Part shown: positions 53,039-63,900 of the stretch, piece by piece
Layout of the letters: every line of letters starts with the position of its first letter
How positions within the stretch are numbered: the stretch's first letter is position 1
Translations under genes and position numbers: made by a program
Notes under the pieces: model-generated
Seen by the model: the letters and a program-made list of their open reading frames with translations, nothing else
Told to the model about the DNA's origin: nothing
The model's database searches: none
Assembly (NCBI GenBank): GCA_019044685.2
Contig: JAGTXX020000012.1
Coordinates: 62,001-126,000, forward strand
From: Nannochloris sp. 'desiccata'
Taxonomy: Eukaryota > Chlorophyta > Trebouxiophyceae > Chlorellales > Chlorellaceae
DNA length: 64,000 nucleotides
Reading direction: 5' to 3'

Positions 53039-55195
53039 TCAAACAGAAACACCGACGATATTGGAAATTTGCATTTTATTTAACTCTGGCACCCCTCGAA
53101 CAACCAGACCATGTTCATTAGCCAAATGCAGCACACAAATAAAGCACAGATGAATCGACAAATCTTCAATACGTCCAGCAGGGTTATTTTCAGGTACAGT
53201 TGCCAATACGTCTGCAAACTCAATGGGGTCATCTGGTGAGACGCCCTTGCGCATACCATTTGCAGCATGCTGTGCTACGACTGTTTGAATACCATTCCAC
53301 ATTAATTCTTTAAGGTAGCGTACATCAACTTGCTTTGCAGCACGACTATAGTTGACTTCAACTTTTTCAACGCGGTGAGAGGCCTGGGCAATGTCTAAAT
53401 CATCACCAACGTTCATCTCACTTCCGAGGCTGGCAAAGGCGCCACCATCCCATTCTCCTCCATAGGCATCCCCTCCGTTACCATCATCACCGAAATCATC
53501 ACCAACGTGATCATCAAATCCACTACCAAAATCGTTGAAACCGTCGGTGGTGCTATTATTAACAGTGAAATCATCACCGCCACGGCCATTGCTTGCACTA
53601 ATAGCGACAGCAGTGCGAGGACGGAGAGCATACCTTCCCAAAAATTCAGACGTATAATGGTAATCTTCAGGTAACAATGTCTTGGCAGCAGTTTTCTTAG
53701 TACGACGTGTAGTACGGCGACCAGAATTGCCACGTGGCAACATTTCAAATTCAGGTTCTTCTGCGCCCTTGGCCATAAGCGCGACAAAGTCCAAGGGTTC
53801 ATTGCGCTTCCTTGCACCACCACCTCCTCTTTTCTTGGATCTACCAAATTCAAGATTATCAACACCATCCTCATCACCATCTTCTCCAGTACCATTGACG
53901 GCATCTTTGCCCGGAGGTACTGCTCTGTAACGCCAATGAGAGGCACCAGCCCAGCCTTTACTGGCAGTCACATATGAAGAACCAGAAGCAGTACCGTTGC
54001 TGTTGCCAGCGGATATGAGCCAACTAATGGCGTCTTCTTGTAAACTGGAGGAAGCTAACGGCATCTCACCAGCAAGCGCAAAGCCTTCTTGTTGCGTCAT
54101 CTCAACATCGTCGCCATTACCACCAGCACAGTACTGCTGCTGCTGATTTTGAATATCATCATAATCGTCATAGCCACCATCATAACCACCACCGAAATCA
54201 TCATCATTTGCATATGGAGCAGCAGCTTCCTCTGTCTGCATCATTTCAGCAGCAGCACTGTCAGCGCCCTCGGTTCCTTCCACATCAAAACCAGCACCAC
54301 TAGCAGGGCTTCCTCCTTTAGGCGACACAACAGCAATAGGCACATCAAAGGCAGAAACACCTTCAGCAACACTGCGTACAAACTCATCAGCATCTGCTGC
54401 AGCAGTATTTTTCGGTGCAGATCCAATTATAGATAAGATATCATCCAGTGTCGGAGTCAATCTTTCTTCCATAGATTTGACCGTACGGGATCTGCGTAAT
54501 ACAGCCTCAAGCTGAGGTTTAACCACATCAAGATCCACTTTGGCAGAAGAGATGGCAGTATTAGCTGCTTCGTCAACTGCAGCTTCAGGGACGTCCATAG
54601 AATCAAAAACAATTTCACATCCACGATAGACACTGAGATTATTTAATAAGAGACCCTTGGCACCACCTTCATCAAACTGGGCAGAGGTTTTGTGGAATAA
54701 AGGGTCGACAGCAAAGGCAAGATCGAATTTCTTAACATTTAGAGCTTCAAGGGTAGGTTCTAAAGTGGCTTCTGGATTGAGCTCACCACGGCGCTTGCGT
54801 TTGGATGGACTGACATTTTCACCTTCAACTCCACCATCACCAAGTTCACCTCCTCCCTCCTCTCCAGGTCCTGCAGCACGACCCAAACCACCCAGAATTT
54901 TGAAGGTCTCTGTATGGACGGAATCAACACGGTAAGAATAGATCTTTACACCTGCATCCAAAGTGACGGATGCCCGCTGGAAGTTGGTGTGTTTGTTGGG
55001 GTCATCTTCTTTAATCAAATCGTCTAAGTGTTCAATGAGCGGTAATCCCCATGTATTGGACGCGGTAATTTTGTTCTCAGAAGCCATTTTCAGGCACTGG
55101 CCAAGCATCATCTTGAGTTCTCCTGAACTGAACATTGGGCCGTGAGCAGCAATCGCCGGCATGTTCTCTTTTTGAGAGGCTTGAACAGCTGCCAT
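53039..55195 (-). CDS. Condensin subunit CAP-H (kleisin, Barren)
   Basis: Kleisin of condensin I that bridges the SMC2-SMC4 heads for chromosome condensation. Single exon, 718 aa from the first ATG (MAAVQASQKEN). The N-terminal motif ELKMMLGQCLKMASENKITASNTWGLPLIEHLDDLI and FQRASVTLDAGVKIYSYRVDSVHTETFKILGGL are diagnostic for CAP-H. AFAVDPLFHKTSAQFDEGGAKGLLLNNLSVYRGCEIVFDS follows. The middle is acidic and Gly/Asp-rich (binding region for the HEAT subunits). The C-terminal winged-helix part (VRYLKELMWNGIQTVV...IEDLSIHLCFICVLHLANEHGLVV) contacts SMC4. Confidence 0.93.
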   Translation of the reverse strand: MAAVQASQKENMPAIAAHGPMFSSGELKMMLGQCLKMASENKITASNTWGLPLIEHLDDLIKEDDPNKHTNFQRASVTLDAGVKIYSYRVDSVHTETFKILGGLGRAAGPGEEGGGELGDGGVEGENVSPSKRKRRGELNPEATLEPTLEALNVKKFDLAFAVDPLFHKTSAQFDEGGAKGLLLNNLSVYRGCEIVFDSMDVPEAAVDEAANTAISSAKVDLDVVKPQLEAVLRRSRTVKSMEERLTPTLDDILSIIGSAPKNTAAADADEFVRSVAEGVSAFDVPIAVVSPKGGSPASGAGFDVEGTEGADSAAAEMMQTEEAAAPYANDDDFGGGYDGGYDDYDDIQNQQQQYCAGGNGDDVEMTQQEGFALAGEMPLASSSLQEDAISWLISAGNSNGTASGSSYVTASKGWAGASHWRYRAVPPGKDAVNGTGEDGDEDGVDNLEFGRSKKRGGGGARKRNEPLDFVALMAKGAEEPEFEMLPRGNSGRRTTRRTKKTAAKTLLPEDYHYTSEFLGRYALRPRTAVAISASNGRGGDDFTVNNSTTDGFNDFGSGFDDHVGDDFGDDGNGGDAYGGEWDGGAFASLGSEMNVGDDLDIAQASHRVEKVEVNYSRAAKQVDVRYLKELMWNGIQTVVAQHAANGMRKGVSPDDPIEFADVLATVPENNPAGRIEDLSIHLCFICVLHLANEHGLVVRGVPELNKMQISNIVGVSV

Positions 55196-55508
55196 GATTT
55201 TTAATGTTTTATTTAGATAGGTATTGAAGCGATAAATTGAAGTAAACTGCACGTTTGAGGTTGATCGTTGCAAAACGGTTGAGATGTAAAGATGCAGTAG
55301 CTGTGCAGAACTTCCAGCCTCCTGCTCTCCTCAATAAGTTTTTACTTTTTGTAATTAATGCAATAAGGTACTCTTAATAGCTATGGAGGTGAAATAGGTG
55401 ATTTACAACTGCATTTGTACCTCTGTACTGCAGTGCGCCACAGTGAGAATTTTATGAAGGCTTTTCTAGAGAATTATCGGTCAATTAATACTAATAGGTA
55501 AATAAAAT
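55196..55508. promoter_or_regulatory. Divergent upstream region of CAP-H and plastid L27
   Basis: About 310 bp between the two start codons. AT-rich, no clear motif. Confidence 0.4.
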
Positions 55509-56224
55509 ATGCTCGCTACTGCATTCCACGGCGCTGCATTAAACTGCGGCGCAGCCTTCCTGGGCGGACGCCCTCTGGCTCAGAGGGCCCAGCCAATGCG
55601 TGCTGCTCCTCTTGTTCCCGCTACCATCGAGGCAGCCCATAAGAAGGGAGCTGGTTCCACGAAGAACGGACGTGACTCTAACAGCAAGCGCCGCGGAGTC
55701 AAGGTCTATGGCGGCCAGCCCGTTCCTGCAGGAGGCATCATTATTAGGCAGCTTGGCACCAAGGTGGGTATTTTAACAGCGATTAGGACATTAATTAAGA
55801 CATTGAGATTAATAACTCTCCAATGCAAACGTGCATTGCTATCTTATCCCGGTGAAAACTACCAGTGTTGGAGGGAACATGCCTTGATGGCCTCTTGTTC
55901 TACTTAGTCTGACGAATAACCCCATCTGAAACACCTTCATTTCGTAAATCTAACCTGTCATATTTCTCTCAACCGCAGGTGCACCCCGGCAAGAACGTGG
56001 GTCTCGGCAAGGATTATACTCTCTTTTCTCTCATTGATGGAGTAGTGCATTTTGAGAAGAACTCCAGATTACAAAAGGTGAACGTAGTTGCTTTCGAGGA
56101 TTATGTTGTACCCGAAGGTCAGCGCATGAAGGAGGGAAGCCGCAAGCACAAGAGAAGACAGGCGTCTATTGAGAGGTACGCTGCTGAGGTCGAGGCCGCT
56201 CTTGCTGCCCAGGCTGCTGCTTAA
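55509..56224 (+). CDS. Plastid ribosomal protein bL27, nuclear encoded
   Basis: Large-subunit protein near the peptidyl-transferase centre. Two exons, 55509-55763 and 55979-56224, give 166 aa. Residues 1 to about 42 are a transit peptide ([20 protein letters not shown]..., Ala-rich, with Arg and few acids). The bacterial-type core starts at [23 protein letters not shown] and continues [36 protein letters not shown]-terminal extension is charged and Ala-rich. Red-algal plastid genomes normally keep rpl27, so a nuclear copy speaks for another lineage, the green one being most likely. Confidence 0.94.
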
Positions 56225-56749
56225 GTAATTCTTTTAGATTAAATAATTCATATTAGATAATATCCCATTTTTGTAAGACTATAGAAATATACATGTCCCC
56301 TCTTCCCTAGAATATGTAATAACCATTGACCATTTATCATTTTACAAAAAGCAGAAATGGCAGAGATTTCAAAAAATAGAGAGGAAAACAAGGGGAAAAT
56401 GTATTGCACACGCACGATGGTGTGTGTCCTATTTCAGAACAAAATACAGGTATACAGAAATTGATCTTCCAAGAAGAAAACATGCAGAGGAGAGAAGAAA
56501 AGAATAGAGAAAACGAAAAACCAGAAGGACAAAATAATCGGGTCCCTCCACGCTCGGAAGCAACCACCAACAACAAAAGCGAAAATCAAAATGCTGCTAC
56601 AAATAGAAGAAATATTGCAGAAATCAAACGGAGATTATCAAACAAAACAACTAAAGATAAACTACGATTCCAGGATCGATATTTATTTAGTTATTCAAAT
56701 AAAGGAATAATCTTATACAAAAAATTACGTAAATGAGTCATTTTTTTTT
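56225..56749. other. Intergenic stretch between convergent genes
   Basis: A-rich sequence. A plus-strand frame at 56404-56736 codes for a Glu/Asn/Lys-rich low-complexity product and is unlikely to be a gene. Confidence 0.5.
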
Positions 56750-58108
56750 TTAATATTCCAACGCCATGCACCCTCCTGTCGCATCTCTCCACCTCAACAA
56801 CCCATGGCTTGCTTTATAGTGAATCACTGCAGCAATCACCACACACACATGAAACAATTGGTGTGAATGAAATGCCATATCAAACGCGCCAGGTTTGAAT
56901 CTTTCAGGCACTCGTGTTGCATACAAAGCAGCGCCCCCAATGTAAATAATACCCATAAGTGCGTCTAATTGCATGGCAGCAAGCACCTCTTTCGCACCCG
57001 CGTTAATAATCATGCCATGCGTGATGGGTACGATACCCCACAGACCTAAGCTAACAAATAAAACTGCACGGTACGGGTGATAACTTGGTGCTTGAAATCT
57101 GTCCATCAACGTGACACTTAGAGTTGAGGCGCCGAGAACCGATGTAATTAATAGATACATTGCTCGCAATCCCGGGCGGCATAAGAATCCGTAGTACACT
57201 GGTGGGAAGAATGAAGCGACGATCAAAATAGCGATGCCAGCGTAGTCAAATCGCCACATGATCGAGGCAATGTGAGCGGCACAGCACCCAAAGACATGGC
57301 ACACTGCAGACGTAAATAAACACAGGCACGCTCCTGCTGTGAAAACGTACATTGGCCAACGTGAAACTGGCCACTGTGATCCAGGAGACAGCACAGAGGC
57401 TAAGGCATTATGTAAAGCTGTCTCGGCTTCGTGGAGAGCAACTGAACTGAAGGAAGACACTTCAGAACCCAGCGTTGTGAGTTTCTCTTCAATGATAGCT
57501 CCCTTTTGAGCGAGTTTAGCTTTACCAGAAGCGCTGTATCGACGGATTGAAGAGCCTAAACTATCTGCCAAAGATGAAACCTCGCCTAAATTGTGATGGC
57601 GAATAGAACGAAGTCTTTCTTCGAGTATTTCAAGAGTGTCAGTGCTATATCGTCGAAGATTCCGTTCCCAAGTTTCAGCGCTCGCAACAAGATCGTACAA
57701 GCTTGCTCGCTTGCCCAAGCTGGCAAGACGAGATTCTAGTGCAGCTACAGCATCAGCTCCTAGGGTGAGCGGGGCAGGGCGAAGATGAAAGGTGGCCACG
57801 GTGAGACAAATAAAAATAATAAAGCCCGCGAGATGAGTCCAAATGTTGCCAGTTTCGTTGTGAATGCGGAACACGGATGTGATGCTTGTCTTGAAATTAT
57901 GACCTGCTCTATAGCCCCGGAGAATGTACTCGTTGTCTTTCACATGCTCTGGAGCGAAATCGAACGAGGTCAGAAATGGTGCTTTGCTGCTTTGTGAGCG
58001 TCTCTTCCGGGCAGGGGCGCTGATAGCAGCGTCTATCACAGCCTTCTTTTTCCCAGCATCCGTGCCTAAGTCAGCGGCACTAACGCTACGCCGCTGAGTT
58101 ACTGGCAT
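56750..58108 (-). CDS. PAQR/adiponectin-receptor family seven-helix protein with a long first loop
   Basis: Single exon, 452 aa from the first ATG. The cytosolic N-terminus holds FDFAPEHVKDNEYILRGYR and then RIHNETGNIWTH (82-92), the PAQR entry motif before TM1 (about 93-110). A 140-residue helical, Ser/Ala/Leu-rich insert follows (111 to about 250), which ordinary PAQRs lack. TM2 starts at about 253 with SAVCHVFGCC, giving one zinc-ligand His, then FDYAGI. The C-terminal H(S)HQLFHVCVVIAAVIHY supplies the other His. Plant heptahelical proteins (HHP) share this order. Ligand and exact membrane are unknown. Confidence 0.88.
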   Translation of the reverse strand: MPVTQRRSVSAADLGTDAGKKKAVIDAAISAPARKRRSQSSKAPFLTSFDFAPEHVKDNEYILRGYRAGHNFKTSITSVFRIHNETGNIWTHLAGFIIFICLTVATFHLRPAPLTLGADAVAALESRLASLGKRASLYDLVASAETWERNLRRYSTDTLEILEERLRSIRHHNLGEVSSLADSLGSSIRRYSASGKAKLAQKGAIIEEKLTTLGSEVSSFSSVALHEAETALHNALASVLSPGSQWPVSRWPMYVFTAGACLCLFTSAVCHVFGCCAAHIASIMWRFDYAGIAILIVASFFPPVYYGFLCRPGLRAMYLLITSVLGASTLSVTLMDRFQAPSYHPYRAVLFVSLGLWGIVPITHGMIINAGAKEVLAAMQLDALMGIIYIGGAALYATRVPERFKPGAFDMAFHSHQLFHVCVVIAAVIHYKASHGLLRWRDATGGCMALEY

Positions 58109-58316
58109 GCTGAGATTTTCAAATCGTAGATTATTCTTTCTCAACAATAGGTGATTTCGTTTCAGTAGTAATTGAACGCTTTCAGCTCGTTTTAAATATA
58201 GCGTAGAGTTTAAATACAAAATTAATAAGGATATGATGCGAAAACGTCCACAATTTTCATTTTAACCCAACTCGAATGAATGGACACATCCTCACCCTTG
58301 TTTGAAAAACGCTAAG

Positions 58317-60578
58317 CTAAAGAGTCCATGCTTCATCCCCAAACTGCACTCGCATAGTTCTCCAATGTGCTGCAGCATTGTGCAACCCTGCCAGAGCCCG
58401 GTGAGATCGCCGAGCAGCTCCTTTCATGACCTTCCTTCCCTGACCGTCACCGTTACCAAGGACAACACCACACGTCTCGCTCGTCGCCCAGGCCACTGAT
58501 AATTCACTTTCTGGAAGCCTGGACAATACATCGACGTCCATTTCATCTAAAGGATCATCTCCTAGCTCTGAAATCTCACGTTGAGCGGAAGAAAAGAGAG
58601 CATCGGCAGTTGCCCTACCAGCAACACGACCACCAGCATCACTATTCATATCACTATCACTATTGTCTGTGGCCATGATGACAAAGTTGCCAAGCTTATG
58701 AGCGTGTTTCTCTCGTCCTCTCGTACTCCTATCCTCCTCCTTTCCTTCATTTTCGTCGACCACCTCATCGTCTCCCTCACCGCCGCCTTCTGCATCTTTA
58801 AAACACCTCACAGAAGCGAACACCCTCTTCAACGTGCATACAAGCTGTGCTAGTTCTGGAGAATCTTGCATACCAACATAATTTACGGCTAAAACTCCAT
58901 TTCCAGCACTACTACTACTACTACTACTACTGTCACCAACACTAGAACCACTTTTCATTTTCTGTCTGATTTCTTTAAAAAACGCTGCAGAATTCAACTT
59001 GCCAGCAGACTCTTTTTCTTCTTGTTCGCTTCTTCTTCTTCTTCTTTTTGATGGATAAAAGAATGAATTAAAAAACGAAGAGTCTGTAGATGTTGGAAAC
59101 CCTCCTGAAAATACATCCAGGATCACTAGATCATAAGTACTATTTTTTAAAGCCGGAACAACCTTCAAAGCGTCACCAACCATGCCGATGCCGATGCCGG
59201 CTTCATTACAAATTCCAGTTGTAGTGCCATTATTCTTCATATAAATCTGAAGACCAAAATGGGTTTGCGCTGCATCAAGTATCTCTGGATAAATTTCAAT
59301 CACGTCAGTACTAAAGCCTCTCCGCTGCAAAACTGAAACAGCAGTGCCCGCACCAAGGCCTATATGCAATGACCGCCGACCTTGTCGTTGTTGCAGTTTT
59401 TCAATACTCTTCGCGTTTTTTTCTTTAATTCCACTATTTTTCTGATCAATACTATTTTCTTTTTCTTCATTTCGTTCACTTAAAAGTAATCTAGCAGCTG
59501 CTTGTAAGTGGAAGGCAGTATATACAGGCCTTCCTGCCTCCTGTTTTGGCAATGTCCAAATTCCACCCATAACTGCATGGTTCAATCTCATGGCCCTATA
59601 GCGGAGACCAGGGTTTTCTTCAGGAGAGTTTTCTATAATGGAGAGTAAACTACCATCTTGTAAAGGACACCTCCAAGTACAGCCTGTACGAGGAGGACTA
59701 GATTCTGCAGTCCTACTGTTGTTATTATTTCTTGTATTGATAGTACCACCACAATGGAGACATGAAGAGATAGAGCGAAATGATGTGAATAAGAGGAGAA
59801 GACACATAATCTGAGCTTGCATACGCCATTTGTGACCATGGCTTGAATGGGTTCGAGCACCAGAAGAAGAAAAAGTAGTAGTAGCAGAGATCGTATACAA
59901 GTAGGTTGTTGCCATGAGCGCTGAAAAAATACCAACTACATGATTAGCTACACATTGGTGGTAGTACGGGTAGACAGCTGCAAGTGATGGTGCAGCAATG
60001 ATAATGGGGATAGAACAGAGTCCAGGGGCGTAGAGCGCAGCAGGCAGCGCATACAAGGCATTTCCAAGCGCCCAGCCAAGAAGAAAGAAAACACCACCGC
60101 AGCCAAAAAGAGCAGTCAAAGCCCATCTAGCTAGAATTTCAGTATCATCTGCAGTGGAAATGTACTCGGAGCCTTTATTTAAGAAAATAGCAGCAGATGC
60201 TGCAAGTAATCGGTGCATAAGTACAGTAAAAAGGGCTGCTCCTGCCCAGACAACCGCTGCCTCTCCGCCTTTGCTTCTCTTGTGCCACCCATACAGAGCC
60301 CCACAGCTACCTAGAGTTAGTAAAAGATACCGTAGAGACTCGGATGCCCATGCGCCCACGATTCTAGATAGAAGTGAGCTTGTAGCTCCACCGAGATAGT
60401 TTAAAAGCACTGCGGCTGTGAGGAATGCTGCTACCGCCACTCCAAACTCAAAGGTAGTAGATGAGGAGGAGGAGGTAGGAGGGGTTGATGCATTGCTAGA
60501 TTTAGCAATTGACTCTAGTTGTGACGCTCTTTGTGGGGTAGCTAGGGTAGACCACGGACCTCTTTGCCTGGGTGTCAT
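58317..60578 (-). CDS. Membrane protein with a spermidine-synthase-like methyltransferase fold
   Basis: Single exon, 753 aa from the first ATG. The N-terminal half has six to eight hydrophobic helices (about 45-250). The C-terminal half has the Rossmann core of spermidine-synthase-like enzymes: LHIGLGAGTAVSVLQRRG, VIEIYPEILDAAQTHFGLQ and YDLVILDVFSGGFP. An HAVMGG block lies upstream of the core (in the position of substrate-site motifs). The acidic, Ser-rich segments and a C-terminal tail with WATSETCGVVLGNG are of unclear role. Fused membrane plus spermidine-synthase-like proteins occur in bacteria and algae with mostly unknown substrates, so I give no reaction. Confidence 0.72.
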   Translation of the reverse strand: MTPRQRGPWSTLATPQRASQLESIAKSSNASTPPTSSSSSTTFEFGVAVAAFLTAAVLLNYLGGATSSLLSRIVGAWASESLRYLLLTLGSCGALYGWHKRSKGGEAAVVWAGAALFTVLMHRLLAASAAIFLNKGSEYISTADDTEILARWALTALFGCGGVFFLLGWALGNALYALPAALYAPGLCSIPIIIAAPSLAAVYPYYHQCVANHVVGIFSALMATTYLYTISATTTFSSSGARTHSSHGHKWRMQAQIMCLLLLFTSFRSISSCLHCGGTINTRNNNNSRTAESSPPRTGCTWRCPLQDGSLLSIIENSPEENPGLRYRAMRLNHAVMGGIWTLPKQEAGRPVYTAFHLQAAARLLLSERNEEKENSIDQKNSGIKEKNAKSIEKLQQRQGRRSLHIGLGAGTAVSVLQRRGFSTDVIEIYPEILDAAQTHFGLQIYMKNNGTTTGICNEAGIGIGMVGDALKVVPALKNSTYDLVILDVFSGGFPTSTDSSFFNSFFYPSKRRRRRSEQEEKESAGKLNSAAFFKEIRQKMKSGSSVGDSSSSSSSSAGNGVLAVNYVGMQDSPELAQLVCTLKRVFASVRCFKDAEGGGEGDDEVVDENEGKEEDRSTRGREKHAHKLGNFVIMATDNSDSDMNSDAGGRVAGRATADALFSSAQREISELGDDPLDEMDVDVLSRLPESELSVAWATSETCGVVLGNGDGQGRKVMKGAARRSHRALAGLHNAAAHWRTMRVQFGDEAWTL

Positions 60579-60900
60579 GTTTAGCAATTATTTTTCAAAA
60601 ATAAGTTCGTATCTATCTGTCCGACTAGCGATTTACGGCAGATACAGGGGCCAACCAGTACCATATATATATGACGAGAACATACCAATAAATAACTTTC
60701 TGATCAGTAATGAAAAAATATCCAAGCTTTTCAAAATCAAGCCGGTCAGGCCATCATCATCAAAAGCTGCTGTAGCACCCCTAACGCACCCATTTATATT
60801 GAATTTTGAACCAGACGGTCTTTGATAGTGTTTAATTACTCAAATAGGAGGCAGTTGCTGCGCATGCATTAGTTCAGTAATTAATTCAATATTAGGCACA
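60579..60900. promoter_or_regulatory. Divergent upstream region
   Basis: Between the membrane methyltransferase-like gene (minus) and NOC1 (plus). Contains a TATATATAT word near 60665. Otherwise featureless. Confidence 0.4.
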
Positions 60901-63900
60901 ATGAGTGAATTCAGTAGCAGCGACGACGAGGGAGGTCAAATCCTTCCTGTCAGTCGCGAGCCAGATGATCAACTCTTAGCAGATGTTAAGGCATTCGCCG
61001 CAGGGCTTGGATTTAGTGGTAAAGGCGCTGGCAAGGCAGGCATGGCATCAACAGATGACCCAGCTTTTGATGACTTTGCCCCTGAAAAAGCAAAAGAAAA
61101 ACTGGAGAAAAAGCCCAATAACAACCTCGGTAAAGAAGGTAAAATTGATGCCAACACAAAGGGTGACGATAACGGCGGCAAATCAGATGGAGCGGTGGCG
61201 GCAGCGGGTGAAAAAGCTCCCCCACTCAAAGCTCGGCCTGAAGACCCTCCCAAGTTCAAATTCGACCCTATTCCCGAGTATCAAAAGGAAGGGGCTCCTC
61301 CACGTAGCTTACTGAAGAATGGAGAAGGAGGCCGTTGGTATGAAAACACCACAGGACCAGTGGTAAGCAACAGCAATGGAGCATCAGCAGCAGGAGCCAG
61401 TAAAAAAAGCAGCAAAATCGATCTTGCAGCCATAGAAACTCAACGGCAACGCGGTTTAAACCTCATATCTGCTGAAGCAGCTGCATTTGAAGCGTCTGCT
61501 GGTCGTCAAAAAGGTGGGGTAGGATCAAATCTTCAATGGTTGCAGCAGGCCCAGCGTGGCGGTACCACCTCTGACAAGGTCGCTGCCATGGCATTACTAG
61601 TCCAAGAAGCCCCTGTAGCGAATCTCCGTAGTCTAGATGCCTTGATCAATATGGCTGCGAAACGTGGAGGTGCTCGTGCAGTCGTAGGCACAGCTCTAGA
61701 TGCCTTAAAAGAACTCTGGCTCGAAGTTTTATTGCCTCCCAATCGAAAATTAAAATTCTTTGAACAGCAGCCTTTGTCGTTAATTAAAGCTGGCAAAGAA
61801 GGGGATACTGCTCTATTGCTATGGGCATACGAAGACGCTTTGAAAAAAAGATATGCAGTCTTTGTTGACCATGTTGACCACCTTTCAAGGGATAATTTAG
61901 AATTTGTGAAAGACCGAGCATCGAAAACAGCCTACGATTTACTGGCAGCTCGCCCTGAAGCTGAAGCTGCGTTATTATCCACACTTGTGAATAAATTAGG
62001 TGATCCATCACGTAAATTAGCTTCTAAAGTGGGATATTTATTAACCACTTTGCTGGCGGCTCATCCGGGAATGAAAGCGGTGGTCGTCAGAGAAGTTGAA
62101 AGATTTGCCTTCCGCCCTGGATTAGCTGATCGAGCACGGTATTACGCAGTTGTGTTTTTGAATCAGATGGTACTGACGCATAAAGATGCACCGGTCGCGG
62201 GTGTGTCTCTTGCTCGGCGCCTTGTCGACGTCTACTTCACTTTATTCAAACTCGTAATGGAAGGGAAAGTAGGGACAGCAGCTACATTGGCAGCAGCAAA
62301 ACGTGAAAAGGCAAAGAAAGAAGCAGATGCACGTGCTGCGAGACGAGGTAAGAAGAAAGCAGCGGCACAAAAGAAGAAAGATATTAATATTAATGAGGAT
62401 AATGACCACCAAGGCGATGCTGAAGACGACGACGGTGATGAAAAGGGGCAAGCGTCAGGGGGACAACACAGTGGAGAAATGGATGCTCGAATGCTATCTG
62501 CGTTAATTACTGGTGTACGTCGTGCATTTCCCTTTGTTGCTGCTGAAGAAGTTGAGCCCTTGATCGAAGCCCATGCAGGTTAGTTTACAGTTTCCTTTTT
62601 TTTTTTTAACATTTTCCCGGACGCTTCTCCGAGGTGAAAAGTGGCCTTTCTTTGCGTCCGTCAGCTCTTTAATGCGTACCGCATAGTAATTTAGAGGGAG
62701 TTATAACAGCACCGACTAGTGTTATACAGTGCTGTCAGTGCTGTGCCCTCCCCCAACAGATCTTTAAAAATTAACAAACTTCAATCCTTGATTTTTCTAT
62801 TTAATCCTCCCTTGGCTAACTAGATTATTTACTCCTCCTTCTTTCTTTTTATTTCTATTTCTCGTTCTTATAGATGCACTTTTTCGTCTTACGCATAATG
62901 TTGGATCTCTCGGTGTCGCCACCCAAGCTCTCCTTTTACTCCATCAGCTCATGTCTTCTAGGAACTCCATTTCGGATAGATTTTATCGTGCTTTGTATGC
63001 TGTGCTTGCCTCGCCAGAACTAACCAGATCTACAAAAGCACCCATGTTTTTAGCGTTACTATTCAAAGCGTTAAAGCAAGATGTGAGTCCACGCAGAGTG
63101 GCTGCATTTGCAAAAAGATTGTTGCAGGTAGCGTCAGAAGCCCCGGCAAATTTTGCTTGTGGCTGCTTGATGTTGACTTCTGAATTGTTAAAGACGAGAG
63201 CTGGGTTGTGGAATGCGGTATTACAGGGGGAGGAGAAGGAAAGTGACGCTGTTGAGAAGTTTAAAGACGCTGAGGAAGAGGAAGATGGTGATGTTGGTAA
63301 AAATAAAAACAAGGGGAAGGGAAAACCAAAGAGCCAAGAAGAAGATTTCGAGGTTGTCCCGCTTATTGCAGCACCTGCTTCCCCTGCATCCCCTGCTTCT
63401 AAAGCTGGTGCTTCCAACCAAGCTGCGTGGCCAATTCCTGGAAGCTACGATATGCGTAAACGTGAACCTCAATACGCCAACGCAGAACGATCGTGCTTCT
63501 GGGAGTTGTTGCCCCTTGCTTCTCACGCTCACCCGTCTGTTGCAGCCATGGCCAGAACCTTATTGGCTGGTGCGAATGTGTCGTACGATGGTGATCCGTT
63601 ACAAGATTTGACATTGCATGCCTTTTTGGATAAATTTATACAAAAGAAGGCTAAAGTGGCTTCTCGGGGTGACTCGCTCATGCAGCCGATCCGTGCCGGT
63701 AGCACAATCGGCGGGGGAGGCATCGACAATGTTGGAGGTATCGTTCCCCTGGGAGGTGCAGCTGGCGCTGCTGCTGTCGGTGCTGCTTTTTCTGCACTGG
63801 ATACACGTGATGTCGCACCAGACGATGCGTTTTTCTACAAATTCTACTCCTTACAAGCTGCAAACGGCGGTAAACACGCGAAGAAAAAGAAGAAAACAAA

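Noticed and set aside
56404..56736. Plus-strand 110-codon frame after plastid L27
   Set aside because: Glu/Asn/Lys-rich low complexity in an A-rich intergenic region, with no start context or family match.
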